A DNA stretch of 64,000 bases. Source: Flavonifractor hominis (GTDB taxonomy: Bacteria; Bacillota; Clostridia; Oscillospirales; Oscillospiraceae). A model generated the notes under the pieces. The model was not told where the DNA came from and searched no databases. It saw nothing but the letters and a program-made list of their open reading frames with translations. The DNA lies in the NCBI RefSeq assembly GCF_040095835.1, contig NZ_JBBMFT010000002.1, positions 248,001 to 312,000 on the forward strand, written 5' to 3'. A program made the translations under genes and the position numbers. Below, one piece after another: positions 32,036 to 39,912 of this stretch. How positions within the stretch are numbered: the stretch's first letter is position 1; every line of letters begins with the position of its first letter.

Positions 32036-32827
32036 TCAGCCCAGGGCTACATCCAGCACCATCATGATGAGAAACCCCGCCATGACGCCCAAGGTGCCGG
32101 TATTGGAGTGCTCTCCCAGGTGGGCCTCGGGAATCAGCTCTTCCACGACTACATAGAGCATAGCCCCCGCCGCAAAAGAGAGCAGCCACGGCATAAGCGG
32201 GGCAATCCCTCCGGCCACCAGCACCACCAGCACACCAAACACCGGCTCCACAACGCCAGACAGACTGCCATATACAAACGCCCGTCCGGCAGATAGTCCC
32301 TCCTGCCTCAGCGGCAGGGAAATAGCCGCTCCTTCCGGAAAATTCTGAATACCAATCCCCAACGCCAGAGCTGCCGCCGCTGACAAGGCTGCTCCTTCTC
32401 CCCCGTGCTGGACTGCCAGGGCAAAGGAGAGTCCAACTGCCATCCCTTCTGGGATATTGTGGAGGGTCACCGCCAGCACCAGCAGGGTGGTCCGCCGCCA
32501 GGAAGAGGGCAGCCCCTCAGGCTGTGCCGCATCCTGGTGCAAATGGGGCAGCAGTACATCCATCAGCATCAAAAAGCCAACGCCCAAGGCAAAACCGCCC
32601 ACCGCCGGCAGCCAGCCAGGCAAGCCCGCCGCCTCTGCCTCCTCAATGGCGGGGATAAGCAGACTCCATACCGATGCGGCGATCATGACCCCCGCAGCAA
32701 ACCCCAGAAAAATACGCTGAACAGAGGGCTGCAACTGTTTGCGAAAGAAAAAAACCATAGCAGCGCCCAGCGTGGTCATGGCAAAGGTAAACCCCGTGCC
32801 GGCCGCCGCCCATAAAATGGGATACAT
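32036..32827 (-). CDS. ZIP-family divalent metal transporter
   Basis: 263 aa, eight predicted transmembrane helices. The two ZIP signatures are present: TLHNIPEGMAVG in TM4 and GIQNFPEGAAIS in TM5, whose His, Asn, Glu and Pro residues form the binuclear metal site. A His-containing variable loop (LLPHLHQDAAQPEG) lies between TM3 and TM4. Family members import Zn2+, Fe2+ or Mn2+. The ATG at 32827 follows GAGGAAGTGAACACA; starts further upstream lack spacing. A 14-bp dyad TTAGTTCCAACTAA lies 24 bp upstream, so metal-responsive repression is likely. Confidence 0.9.
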   Translation of the reverse strand: MYPILWAAAGTGFTFAMTTLGAAMVFFFRKQLQPSVQRIFLGFAAGVMIAASVWSLLIPAIEEAEAAGLPGWLPAVGGFALGVGFLMLMDVLLPHLHQDAAQPEGLPSSWRRTTLLVLAVTLHNIPEGMAVGLSFALAVQHGGEGAALSAAAALALGIGIQNFPEGAAISLPLRQEGLSAGRAFVYGSLSGVVEPVFGVLVVLVAGGIAPLMPWLLSFAAGAMLYVVVEELIPEAHLGEHSNTGTLGVMAGFLIMMVLDVALG

Positions 32828-32850
32828 TGTGTTCACTTCCTCTCTTGTAA

Positions 32851-32872
32851 TTAGTTCCAACTAACCATTATC
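32851..32872 (-). promoter_or_regulatory. Operator-like dyad and -10 box upstream of the ZIP gene
   Basis: TTAGTT-CC-AACTAA (32851-32864), a perfect 6+6 dyad, lies just downstream of a possible -10 box GATAAT (minus strand 32872-32867). The TTAGTT/AACTAA halves resemble sites used by DtxR/MntR-type metalloregulators. No convincing -35 is visible because the proS terminator lies immediately upstream. Confidence 0.5.
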
Positions 32873-32902
32873 TCCCAAAAAGGGACCCGGATGGGTCCCT
32901 TT
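32873..32902 (-). terminator. Terminator of proS
   Basis: Minus strand AGGGACCC-ATCC-GGGTCCCT followed by TTTTGGG, about 10 bp after the proS stop. Confidence 0.88.
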
Positions 32903-32910
32903 CTGTGGGA

Positions 32911-34350
32911 TCAATAGGCTACGCCCCAATATACCATGTGCTTGGCCGGCTTGCCGCAGCAGGCACAGGTATCGCCCAGGTGTTCCTGCTCCAGAGGAAT
33001 GCAGCGGGAAGAAACTCCAGCCACTTCCTTCATTTTCAGCTCACAGGCCTCGTCGCCGCACCACATGGTCTTGGCAAAGCCGCCCCGAGCGGCCATCTTT
33101 TCCTTGACCTCCTCCATGGTAGCGCAGGCGTAGGTGTTCTCCTCCAGGTTGCGCTTGGCCTTGTCAAACAAGCCCTGCTGCACTGCATCCAGCATGGTCT
33201 GGACCGTCTGCTCAATATCGTCCAGGGAGACAAAGCTCTTCTCCCCATTGTCCCGGCGGACCAGAACGCACTGGTTTTTCTCCATATCCTTGGGGCCCAT
33301 CTCCAGACGCAGAGGCACGCCCTTCATCTCGTACTCGGCAAACTTCCAGCCGGCGGACTGGTCGGACACGTCCATCTTCACCCGGATGCCGGCGGCCTTC
33401 AGGCGGGCCATGACGGCCTCGTTGGCCTCGATGACGCCCGGCTTATGCTGGGCCACAGGGATGATGATGACCTGAGTGGGGGCAATGCGGGGGGGCAGCA
33501 CCAGACCGTTGTTGTCGCCGTGGGTCATGATGACGCCGCCGATGAGCCGGGTGGACACGCCCCAGGAGGTCTGGAAGGGATGGTGGGGCTGATTGTCCTT
33601 GCCCGCAAAGGTGATGTCAAAGGCACGGGCAAAGCCGTCGCCAAAGTAGTGACTGGTTCCGGCCTGGAGGGCCTTCTTGTCGTGCATCATGCACTCCACG
33701 GTGTAGGTGGCCTCGGCGCCGGAGAACTTCTCCTTGTCGGTCTTGCGGCCCTTTACCACAGGCATGGCCAGGTAGTTCTCACAGAAATCGGCATAGATGT
33801 TGAACATCTGCTCGGTCTCAGCAATGGCCTCCTCGGCGGTGGCGTGCATGGTGTGGCCCTCCTGCCACAGGAATTCCCGGTGGCGCAGGAAGGGGCGGGA
33901 GGTCTTCTCCCAGCGCAGCACAGAGCACCACTGGTTGTACAGCTTGGGCAGGTCCCGGTGGGAGTGGATGATGTTGGCGTAATGCTCACAGAATAGGGTC
34001 TCAGAGGTGGGGCGGATGCAGTAGCGCTCCTCCAGCTTCTCGCTGCCGCCCATGGTCACCCAGGCACACTCGGGGGCAAAGCCCTCCACGTGGTCCTTTT
34101 CCTTCTGCAGCAGGCTCTCGGGGATCAGCATGGGCAGATACACGTTCTCATGCCCGGTCTCTTTGAACTTCTCGTCCAGAATCTTCTGGAAATTCTCCCA
34201 AATGGCATAGCCATAGGGACGGAGGATAAACATGCCCTTGATGGAGGAGTAGTCGATGAGCTCCGCCTTCTTGCACACGTCGGTGAACCACTTGGCAAAG
34301 TCCACCTCCATATCGGTGATCTGCTCCACCTGCTTTTTGTCCTGTGCCAT
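32911..34350 (-). CDS. proS: Prolyl-tRNA synthetase, archaeal/eukaryote-like type
   Basis: 479 aa, the short ProS class without the bacterial editing insertion. Class II motifs are seen in IRPTSETLFCEHYANIIHSH, QWCSVLRWEKTSRPFLRHRE and GVIMTHGDNNGLVLPPRIAP. The C-terminal part carries Cys residues (CGDEACE; CACCGKPAK) and ends YWGVAY, the carboxylate-ending tail typical of this class. Its own promoter and terminator make it a single-gene unit. The ATG at 34350 follows AAAGGATTGAGATAGAGT. Confidence 0.96.
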   Translation of the reverse strand: MAQDKKQVEQITDMEVDFAKWFTDVCKKAELIDYSSIKGMFILRPYGYAIWENFQKILDEKFKETGHENVYLPMLIPESLLQKEKDHVEGFAPECAWVTMGGSEKLEERYCIRPTSETLFCEHYANIIHSHRDLPKLYNQWCSVLRWEKTSRPFLRHREFLWQEGHTMHATAEEAIAETEQMFNIYADFCENYLAMPVVKGRKTDKEKFSGAEATYTVECMMHDKKALQAGTSHYFGDGFARAFDITFAGKDNQPHHPFQTSWGVSTRLIGGVIMTHGDNNGLVLPPRIAPTQVIIIPVAQHKPGVIEANEAVMARLKAAGIRVKMDVSDQSAGWKFAEYEMKGVPLRLEMGPKDMEKNQCVLVRRDNGEKSFVSLDDIEQTVQTMLDAVQQGLFDKAKRNLEENTYACATMEEVKEKMAARGGFAKTMWCGDEACELKMKEVAGVSSRCIPLEQEHLGDTCACCGKPAKHMVYWGVAY

Positions 34351-34395
34351 ACTCTATCTCAATCCTTTTTTCAAAATAAACATGGGGTTCGTTTT

Positions 34396-34424
34396 ATTTT
34401 ATTCACATATCCCTCAAAAGTCAA
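34396..34424 (-). promoter_or_regulatory. Sigma-A promoter of proS
   Basis: Minus strand: TTGACT (34424-34419), 17-bp spacer, TAAAAT (34401-34396). No T-box consensus was recognised in the 45-base leader. Confidence 0.72.
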
Positions 34425-34489
34425 GGGGCGTACGGGTTTGACGCATAAATCATGGTGTTTGCGCCAAACTGAAGGAGAAGGGACGGTGT

Positions 34490-34972
34490 GTGTCCATGCG
34501 TGTTGGTATCTGGGAGCGAAACGAGGGGATCTGTGCGGCAGTGCGCGCCGGTATGGGGACGGCCGCAGCACAATTGTATTGTGGAAGCCATCCCGCAGAG
34601 TTTGCCGCCGCCCCCCTTGACCTGTTGTGCGTCTCCCCCGGCTCATCGGGCTGGGCGGGAGCGGGAGCGGTGCACTGCCGGACAGTGCTGCTGCCCGGAA
34701 CAGCGGGCCCTCTGGCCCGGGCTCTGCGCTGTGCTCAGACGGTCAGCTATGGAACCTCCCCCCGGGACAGCCTCACCTTCTCCAGTCTGGAGGGCGGGCA
34801 CATCAGTCTGGCTCTGCAGCGGGAGCTGGTCACTTTGGACGGCACGGTGCTGGAGCAGCAGGAACTGATCCTCCCCTTTCCCCAGGGCGGCGCTCCCCTG
34901 CCTGTCCTGGCAGCGGCAGGCACCCTGCTGCTCATGGGGGTACCGCCTCAGCATCTGATGGCTGTCCTATGA
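34490..34972 (+). CDS. Unrecognised 160-aa protein
   Basis: A soluble protein rich in Ala, Gly and Leu with no signal peptide and no domain I can name. It opens MRVGIWERNEGICAAVRAGM and has a middle segment SYGTSPRDSLTFSSLEGGHI with strand-like neighbours. Codon use and GC content match surrounding genes, and GAAGGAGAAGGGAC lies upstream, so it is likely real. The start is either the GTG at 34490 or the ATG at 34496. It is convergent with the SLH gene and ends before a long stem-loop. No operon partner is visible. Confidence 0.6.
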   Translation: MSMRVGIWERNEGICAAVRAGMGTAAAQLYCGSHPAEFAAAPLDLLCVSPGSSGWAGAGAVHCRTVLLPGTAGPLARALRCAQTVSYGTSPRDSLTFSSLEGGHISLALQRELVTLDGTVLEQQELILPFPQGGAPLPVLAAAGTLLLMGVPPQHLMAVL

Positions 34973-34979
34973 CGCAGGC

Positions 34980-35007
34980 GGGGCCCGGACTATTTGGTCC
35001 GGGCCCC
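34980..35007. terminator. Stem-loop between convergent genes
   Basis: GGGGCCCGGAC (34980-34990) pairs with GTCCGGGCCCC (34997-35007). Very stable, but only short T-runs follow on either strand. Confidence 0.6.
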
Positions 35008-35021
35008 GTACCGTTTCAGAT

Positions 35022-37328
35022 TTAAAGTTTCAACACCAGGGTGGCCACGAACTTGGCGCCGCTGTAGCTGCCAAAGAGCTGCACCCGGTCACCGGCAACC
35101 AGCTTGCTGAGGTAGACGCTGCTGCCGTCGGCGCCGATGAACTGGGCGCCCGACACGTCGGCGGTAAGTACGGTGCCGTTTTCCAGCTGGAGCATCAGAG
35201 TCTTGTCGTTGTTGTTGGCTACCAGGACGGTACCAGTGAGCTGGGAACCGGTAGAGGTACCCTGCGTCACTTCAATGGATACCACACTCTCCCCGCTGAC
35301 TACCATGGCCACCTGATCGTTGGGCTTGAGGTTGTAGAGGGAAACGGCCGTGCCGTCCTGGGTGACCGATACTCCGTCGGCCACGGAATAGGAGGCGCTG
35401 GTGCCGTCGGTCAAGGTCACATCGATGGTGATACCCGAGGTATCCTGCACCACACGGGTGATCGTGCCAGTGACGTTGGCACTCTGGGGCGTGGTCTCCA
35501 GTGTGGTGACCGTATTGTAGCGTACGGTCACCACCACCTGGTCACCGCTGCGGAGCTGATCGATGGAACTGGCCTTTCCGTTGCGGTAAATCGTGGGCAG
35601 GGCGGTCAGATCCAGTTCAAACGTGACCACGCTGTCCCCGGCGGTACGCACAGCCAGGATGGTAGGCGTACCGTAAGTAATGGAGTCGATGACCCCTTCC
35701 GTGGTGGTGGAGCTGGGGTAGGAATCCACCAGTACCGCCTTGCCGCTGGAGATCTGCAGGGTAACAAAGGCATTCTTCTCCAGCTTCTCCAGAACAATGT
35801 TCTGACCGTTATAGCGTATGACGGCATTGGGATCGATATCGTAGGTGGTGCTCTTGCCGGTGGCCAGATCGCTCAGTGTGATCTCATTGACCGTGCGGGA
35901 ATAGGTAAAGCTCTTCACCGAGCCCTGCACATACTGGGTGACGGTATCCACCGCAATGCTGGCCAGCTGACCGGTGCTCTCGTTGGAGACCCGCAGACTC
36001 ACATAGTCCCCCACGTTGCTGGACGTAAGGGTGCCGGCCACACCATTGATGGTAACTCCAGCCCCCGTGGGCAGGGTATAGCGCTGCGTTTCTCCGTTAA
36101 AGGCACAGACCTGCAGGCTCTGCCCGCCGGAGGTGCTCTCCACCGCCGTCAGAATCCCGCCGGCGGCCCTGGTCCCGCCGGAGAGCTGCAGAGTACTCAG
36201 ATGTCCCTGGCTGTCCACCTGGCACACCGCGCTGGTGTAGCCCGACTGGGGATCAATGAGCTCGGGCCCGCCTACTGTTTTACCTACCTGGACCTCAGTA
36301 AAGCGGTCGATATCCAGGCTCTTTACGGAGCCCTCTACGCTCAGGGTAATGTTGTCAGCCGTGACGCTGGTGGGAGTGCCGTTATAGGTAGTCAGCACAC
36401 CACCCAGGCGCACAGACTCAGCCGTACCACTGCTGTTCAGATTCACCCGGGCATACTGGCCCACCTTCAGTGCAGAGGTAGTGGAGAGCATGTTGTTTTC
36501 ATACACCGCCACAGTGGCAGGCAGGGAGACGCTGCGGGTACCGGAGAGGTTGCTCTCCAGCGTGAGCAGGGTGACCCCGTTGGTCCCTGCCGACACGGCG
36601 GCAATGGTACCGCCCACCCAGTCATATGTGGTGTACGCAGGCAGCTCGGCGTAGATGCCCCGGTCATCCATAAAGTCAATGGCCCGGCGCAGCATGGTGG
36701 CCATCTCCGCCCGGGTCAGGGAACCCTGGGGCATAAACTGGTTGCTCTGGTTGCCCTGGACGATACCGTACATGTTCAGCAGGTACACATAGGGCTGCAG
36801 CGCCTGAGAAATGGACGAAGCATCCTCAAAATTCATGGAATAGCTGCTCAGCCCCCGGGCCAGCGGTTCCAGCTGCATGGCCCGCACCAGATACATGGAC
36901 AGGGTCTCACGGGTAATGGCCTTGGCCAGACTGCCGGAGTCGGCCATGGCCTTCAGCTCGGTTCTGGAGAGGATGCCCGTTTCCAGACAGACCGCCATCT
37001 CCTCGGCAGCCCAGGAATACATCTCTTCCGGCAGCAGAGTCTTTAATTCCTCCGCCCAGTCCTCCGCGATCTTGGCCTTGTCCGTGGCGGAAACGCCGGT
37101 GGCTCTGGAGCAGAAGAGCAGAGCCTCACAGGCAGTCATCTTGCGGTCCGGGGAAAACGTGGTGCTGCTGGTACCTTTGACAATCCCCTGGGTGGCCAGG
37201 TACTCCACATCCTCCTTGGCCCAGTGGTCCGTCATATCCGTAAAACTGACGGCTGCCGCCGGAAGCGTCAGCAGGGAGAGCATCATCAGAACGGTCAGCG
37301 CCAGCGCTGCCAATCGCTTTGCTTTCAT
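35022..37328 (-). CDS. SLH-domain surface protein with repeated beta domains
   Basis: 768 aa. A signal peptide (residues 1-26, ending LPAAAVS) is followed by N-terminal SLH repeats (from about 27 to 215: FTDMTDHWAKEDVEYLATQG, GILSRTELKAM, GSLTRAEMATMLRRAIDFMD), which bind pyruvylated secondary wall polymer. The rest (about 225-768) is beta-strand rich and made of repeating 90-110-residue units with VGQYARVNLNSSG, SGDQVVVTVRYNT and NDQVAMVVSGES-type segments, like surface proteins of other Clostridia. No catalytic motif is seen. It has its own promoter. The function is presumably structural or adhesive. Confidence 0.82.
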   Translation of the reverse strand: MKAKRLAALALTVLMMLSLLTLPAAAVSFTDMTDHWAKEDVEYLATQGIVKGTSSTTFSPDRKMTACEALLFCSRATGVSATDKAKIAEDWAEELKTLLPEEMYSWAAEEMAVCLETGILSRTELKAMADSGSLAKAITRETLSMYLVRAMQLEPLARGLSSYSMNFEDASSISQALQPYVYLLNMYGIVQGNQSNQFMPQGSLTRAEMATMLRRAIDFMDDRGIYAELPAYTTYDWVGGTIAAVSAGTNGVTLLTLESNLSGTRSVSLPATVAVYENNMLSTTSALKVGQYARVNLNSSGTAESVRLGGVLTTYNGTPTSVTADNITLSVEGSVKSLDIDRFTEVQVGKTVGGPELIDPQSGYTSAVCQVDSQGHLSTLQLSGGTRAAGGILTAVESTSGGQSLQVCAFNGETQRYTLPTGAGVTINGVAGTLTSSNVGDYVSLRVSNESTGQLASIAVDTVTQYVQGSVKSFTYSRTVNEITLSDLATGKSTTYDIDPNAVIRYNGQNIVLEKLEKNAFVTLQISSGKAVLVDSYPSSTTTEGVIDSITYGTPTILAVRTAGDSVVTFELDLTALPTIYRNGKASSIDQLRSGDQVVVTVRYNTVTTLETTPQSANVTGTITRVVQDTSGITIDVTLTDGTSASYSVADGVSVTQDGTAVSLYNLKPNDQVAMVVSGESVVSIEVTQGTSTGSQLTGTVLVANNNDKTLMLQLENGTVLTADVSGAQFIGADGSSVYLSKLVAGDRVQLFGSYSGAKFVATLVLKL

Positions 37329-37379
37329 ACTCGTACCTCCATCGTCTTGGTTTCCATAACAACTATATAACTACAGTAG

Positions 37380-37408
37380 ATTATAACGGCTCTCCTCTGA
37401 AAAAGCAA
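37380..37408 (-). promoter_or_regulatory. Sigma-A promoter of the SLH surface protein gene
   Basis: Minus strand: TTGCTT (37408-37403), 17-bp spacer, TATAAT (37385-37380). Confidence 0.65.
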
Positions 37409-37427
37409 CACGGAAAAAGGCGGGCGC

Positions 37428-37456
37428 TTGGCAGGGGGGCTCCTTTGTGCTATGCT
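37428..37456 (+). promoter_or_regulatory. Promoter of the transglutaminase-like gene
   Basis: TTGGCA (37428-37433), 17-bp spacer, TATGCT (37451-37456), 30 bp before the ATG. Confidence 0.6.
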
Positions 37457-37486
37457 AAAGTCAAGTTTGCAAGGGAGGTCCGATCC

Positions 37487-38821
37487 ATGTCAAAAAACGA
37501 TGCGTTCCTGCACCTGTACGACGCCCTGCCCGACGACATTGCCCGCCGGAAAGCCATGGGCGATCTGGAGGGAGCCCTGCGGCTCATCGACGCCCGGCTC
37601 GCCGGCGGCGCACAGCCTCAACTTGCCCCCCGTCTGGAGGCGGAGCGGCTGCGCCTGACCCGGCTGCCCTATGATTACCCCTATACCAAGGCTCAGGGTC
37701 TGGAACAGATCCGTGCCGAGTGGCCCGCCTGCACCCCGGCCCAGCTGGAGGCTCTCATGGACGCCGGACGGATCGACTGGCGGATGATCGGCGGGGAAGT
37801 CCATCTGCACCGGCGCTTTCTGGAGTCTCTGCGGCTCTATCCCAAAGACGCTCCGGGACTTGTCCACACTCCTGTGGATAACACCGCTCGGGACGCCCTG
37901 CTGGCCCGCATGCGGGCGGAGGGCGGTCTCACCGCCAGTATTACCCTGCGCGCCAGCATCCAGGCCCTTGTCCCCGTGGAGGGAAAGGCGGTGGAGGCCT
38001 GGCTGCCTCTCCCCGCCGCCTGCCCCCAGCAGAGCCACATCGAACTGCTGGAACACACTCCCGGCGGCGTGGCCGCGCCGGAAAATGCACCGCAGCGGAC
38101 CATGTGGTGGAAAACTTCCGGCGTATCCGGTTTCTCGGTCACCTACCGCTACCAGTTCCACGCCCGCTACACAGATCCCATGTCCATTGCCGCCGACCCG
38201 GTACAGCCCGCCTTTGACCTGGAAGAGCAGTACCCCCACATCGTCTTTACCCCTTACCTGCGGGCCCTGGCCGGAGAGCTGACGCGCGGCTGCACCTCCC
38301 CGGCGGAAAAGGCACGGGCCATCTACGACTATGTGACAGAGCAGGTGGATTACCGCTTCCAGCCGGCCTATCTCCAGTTGGACTGCATTGCCGATCAGTG
38401 TGCCAAGACCCTGCGGGGTGATTGCGGCGTGTTCGCCCTGCTGTTCATCACGCTGTGCCGCATCGCCGGCATTCCCGCCCGGTGGCAGAGCGGCCTGGCC
38501 GTCCGTCCCGACCACGTGGGGCCTCACGATTGGGCCATGTTTTACATCGCACCCCATGGCTGGCTGTGGGCCGACTGCTCCTTTGGTTCCTCCGCCCGCC
38601 GCTGCGGCGAGCCGGAGCGGCGCAGTCACTACTTCGGCAACCTGGACCCCTGGCGCATGGTGGCCAACTCCGCCTTCCAGGCTCCCCTTGCCCCGCCCAT
38701 GTCCGGCTGGCGGCAGGACCCCTATGACAACCAGTGCGGCGAGCTGATGGTGGACGGCCGCGGCCTGGATGAGAGCGAGCGTGTCTGGCAGCAGGAGGTA
38801 CTGGAATTTCAGCTGCTGTAA
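37487..38821 (+). CDS. Transglutaminase-like (papain-fold) domain protein
   Basis: 444 aa, no signal peptide. The C-terminal half holds a transglutaminase-core domain (about residues 255-380): catalytic Cys in GDCGVFALLFITLCRIAGIP, His/Asp in GPHDWAMFYIAPHGWLWADC. The N-terminal 200 residues are helical and unassigned; about 160-250 looks like a beta domain (TASITLRASIQALVPVEGKA, FSVTYRYQFHARYTDP). Bacterial relatives are mostly cysteine proteases or unknown. The start at 37487 follows GGGAGGTC; the open frame upstream is not coding-like. The interrupted deacetylase gene begins 70 bp downstream and may be co-transcribed. Confidence 0.85.
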   Translation: MSKNDAFLHLYDALPDDIARRKAMGDLEGALRLIDARLAGGAQPQLAPRLEAERLRLTRLPYDYPYTKAQGLEQIRAEWPACTPAQLEALMDAGRIDWRMIGGEVHLHRRFLESLRLYPKDAPGLVHTPVDNTARDALLARMRAEGGLTASITLRASIQALVPVEGKAVEAWLPLPAACPQQSHIELLEHTPGGVAAPENAPQRTMWWKTSGVSGFSVTYRYQFHARYTDPMSIAADPVQPAFDLEEQYPHIVFTPYLRALAGELTRGCTSPAEKARAIYDYVTEQVDYRFQPAYLQLDCIADQCAKTLRGDCGVFALLFITLCRIAGIPARWQSGLAVRPDHVGPHDWAMFYIAPHGWLWADCSFGSSARRCGEPERRSHYFGNLDPWRMVANSAFQAPLAPPMSGWRQDPYDNQCGELMVDGRGLDESERVWQQEVLEFQLL

Positions 38822-38891
38822 AGCATGACCGCTCTTCTGAACACCCGGCGGATGTCATACGCTGTACCAACTGAATCGAGGAGGTACCGCT

Positions 38892-39080
38892 ATGAAACTG
38901 CTTCTCTTCCGCCGCAGGACCCTGGCCGTGCTGGCCTGTCTGCTGGCCGCCACCGCCATGTTCACCGCTGTACAGTATCCCGCCGCTGTCAGCGCCGCAG
39001 CCACCCAGCGGCAGCTGCCCATCTACTGTGTACAGCGGGATCAAAAAATGGTCGCCATCTCCTTTGACGCGGCCTGGGGT
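38892..39080 (+). pseudogene. 5' part of an interrupted PdaB-like polysaccharide deacetylase gene
   Basis: Codes for the first 62 residues of a secreted or membrane-anchored deacetylase: basic start and signal anchor (MKLLLFRRRTLAVLACLLAA), then KMVAISFDAAWG, the first half of catalytic motif 1. GAGGAGGTACCGCT precedes the ATG. After CCTGGGG at 39073-39079 the sequence becomes foreign and the frame runs to a stop at 39266 with unrelated residues. The missing 3' part lies 3.7 kb away at 42794-43380 in the same orientation. See the mobile element entry for the junction. Confidence 0.9.
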
Positions 39081-39091
39081 GATGATAGAAA

Positions 39092-39125
39092 GCGGTCCCC
39101 GGAGCGCAACCGCTCCGGGGACCGC
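39092..39125 (-). terminator. Terminator of the lipoprotein gene inside the element
   Basis: 15-bp perfect stem GCGGTCCCCGGAGCG / CGCTCCGGGGACCGC with 4-base loop, followed on the minus strand by TTTCTATC. It lies 12 bp inside the left boundary of the element. Confidence 0.78.
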
Positions 39126-39167
39126 CTCATTTTCCCGACCCACGGCAGACAATCGCGGTCACCCGCT

Positions 39168-39695
39168 TCACTCCTCCTGCTCCGGCTGGTAAATACCGGG
39201 CAGCATCATATCCGTCCAATACCGGGTACGTTGCGTCTCCTCGTCTTCCTCCCGCATCACACGTAGTGTGTACAGCCCTTCCCGGTCCGGCTCCAGTGTT
39301 TCCAGCGGATAATCTATCATAAGGAATTTATAAGTATTTTGGTCTGTGACAACAGTGTACCACGACTTCATCAGAACAGACCGTCCCTTTGGTTCTATGC
39401 TTTCCATTATCGTTCTCCCGCTGGAACCTTTCCAGGACTGAACTGTTCCCTGAAACATAGAAAATAGGTAGTCCATCCCGGCATCAAAGTTTTCCGCCTC
39501 CTCAACAGCCCGGGGCGAGAACTGAGCCTTCAGCCCCTCCCGGTCCTCTTCCTGGATCGCCTCCAGCAGTGCTTCCAGGCGTTTATTTTCCTGCTTATTC
39601 CAATCTGGGATATAGACCCTACAGCCATGGACGGGGAGAAGGCTCAGGCAGCAGACCAAAACGCCAACCAGCTTTTTCCACAATTTCATGTACAT
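39168..39695 (-). CDS. DUF5104-type lipoprotein
   Basis: 175 aa. The N-terminus is a lipoprotein signal: basic MYMKLWKK, hydrophobic core, then the lipobox LLPVHGC with Cys at about residue 25. The mature part has an early helix of acidic-basic composition (NKRLEALLEAIQEEDREGLK) and SPRAVEEAENFDAGMDYLFS, resembling DUF5104 proteins of Firmicutes; function unknown. AAAGGG six bases before the ATG at 39695 supports this start, and an upstream ATG at 39728 is less likely. It is cargo of the recombinase element and lies between the left end and mtnA, divergent from mtnA. Confidence 0.7.
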   Translation of the reverse strand: MYMKLWKKLVGVLVCCLSLLPVHGCRVYIPDWNKQENKRLEALLEAIQEEDREGLKAQFSPRAVEEAENFDAGMDYLFSMFQGTVQSWKGSSGRTIMESIEPKGRSVLMKSWYTVVTDQNTYKFLMIDYPLETLEPDREGLYTLRVMREEDEETQRTRYWTDMMLPGIYQPEQEE

Positions 39696-39748
39696 CCATC
39701 GCCCTTTCCATCGTACAGCGCAATACAACCTTTCTCTTTTCCAAGTCC

Positions 39749-39777
39749 ACTATAGCATGCTGCATCGGATATCTCCA
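39749..39777 (-). promoter_or_regulatory. Promoter of the lipoprotein gene
   Basis: Minus strand: TGGAGA (39777-39772), 17-bp spacer, TGC-TATAGT extended -10 (39754-39749). Confidence 0.5.
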
Positions 39778-39841
39778 TTGAATTCTCATTAAGTTTTACC
39801 TTTTTTTCCAGAACAAAACAGTACCCCCGGAACAGGGCTGC

Positions 39842-39870
39842 TTGCAATCCGGAGCAAAGCATGCTACCCT
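39842..39870 (+). promoter_or_regulatory. Promoter of mtnA
   Basis: TTGCAA (39842-39847), 17-bp spacer ending TGC, TACCCT (39865-39870), 43 bp before the ATG. The -10 is weak. Confidence 0.45.
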
Positions 39871-39912
39871 TGAAGTAATATGTCTACATTGACTTGAAAG
39901 GAGCACCCTGCC

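Noticed and set aside
38822..38891. Sporulation-type (sigma-E/G) promoter before the deacetylase gene
   Set aside because: CATACGCT resembles a -10 element, but no -35 element is found at a proper distance; a sporulation promoter cannot be claimed from sequence.
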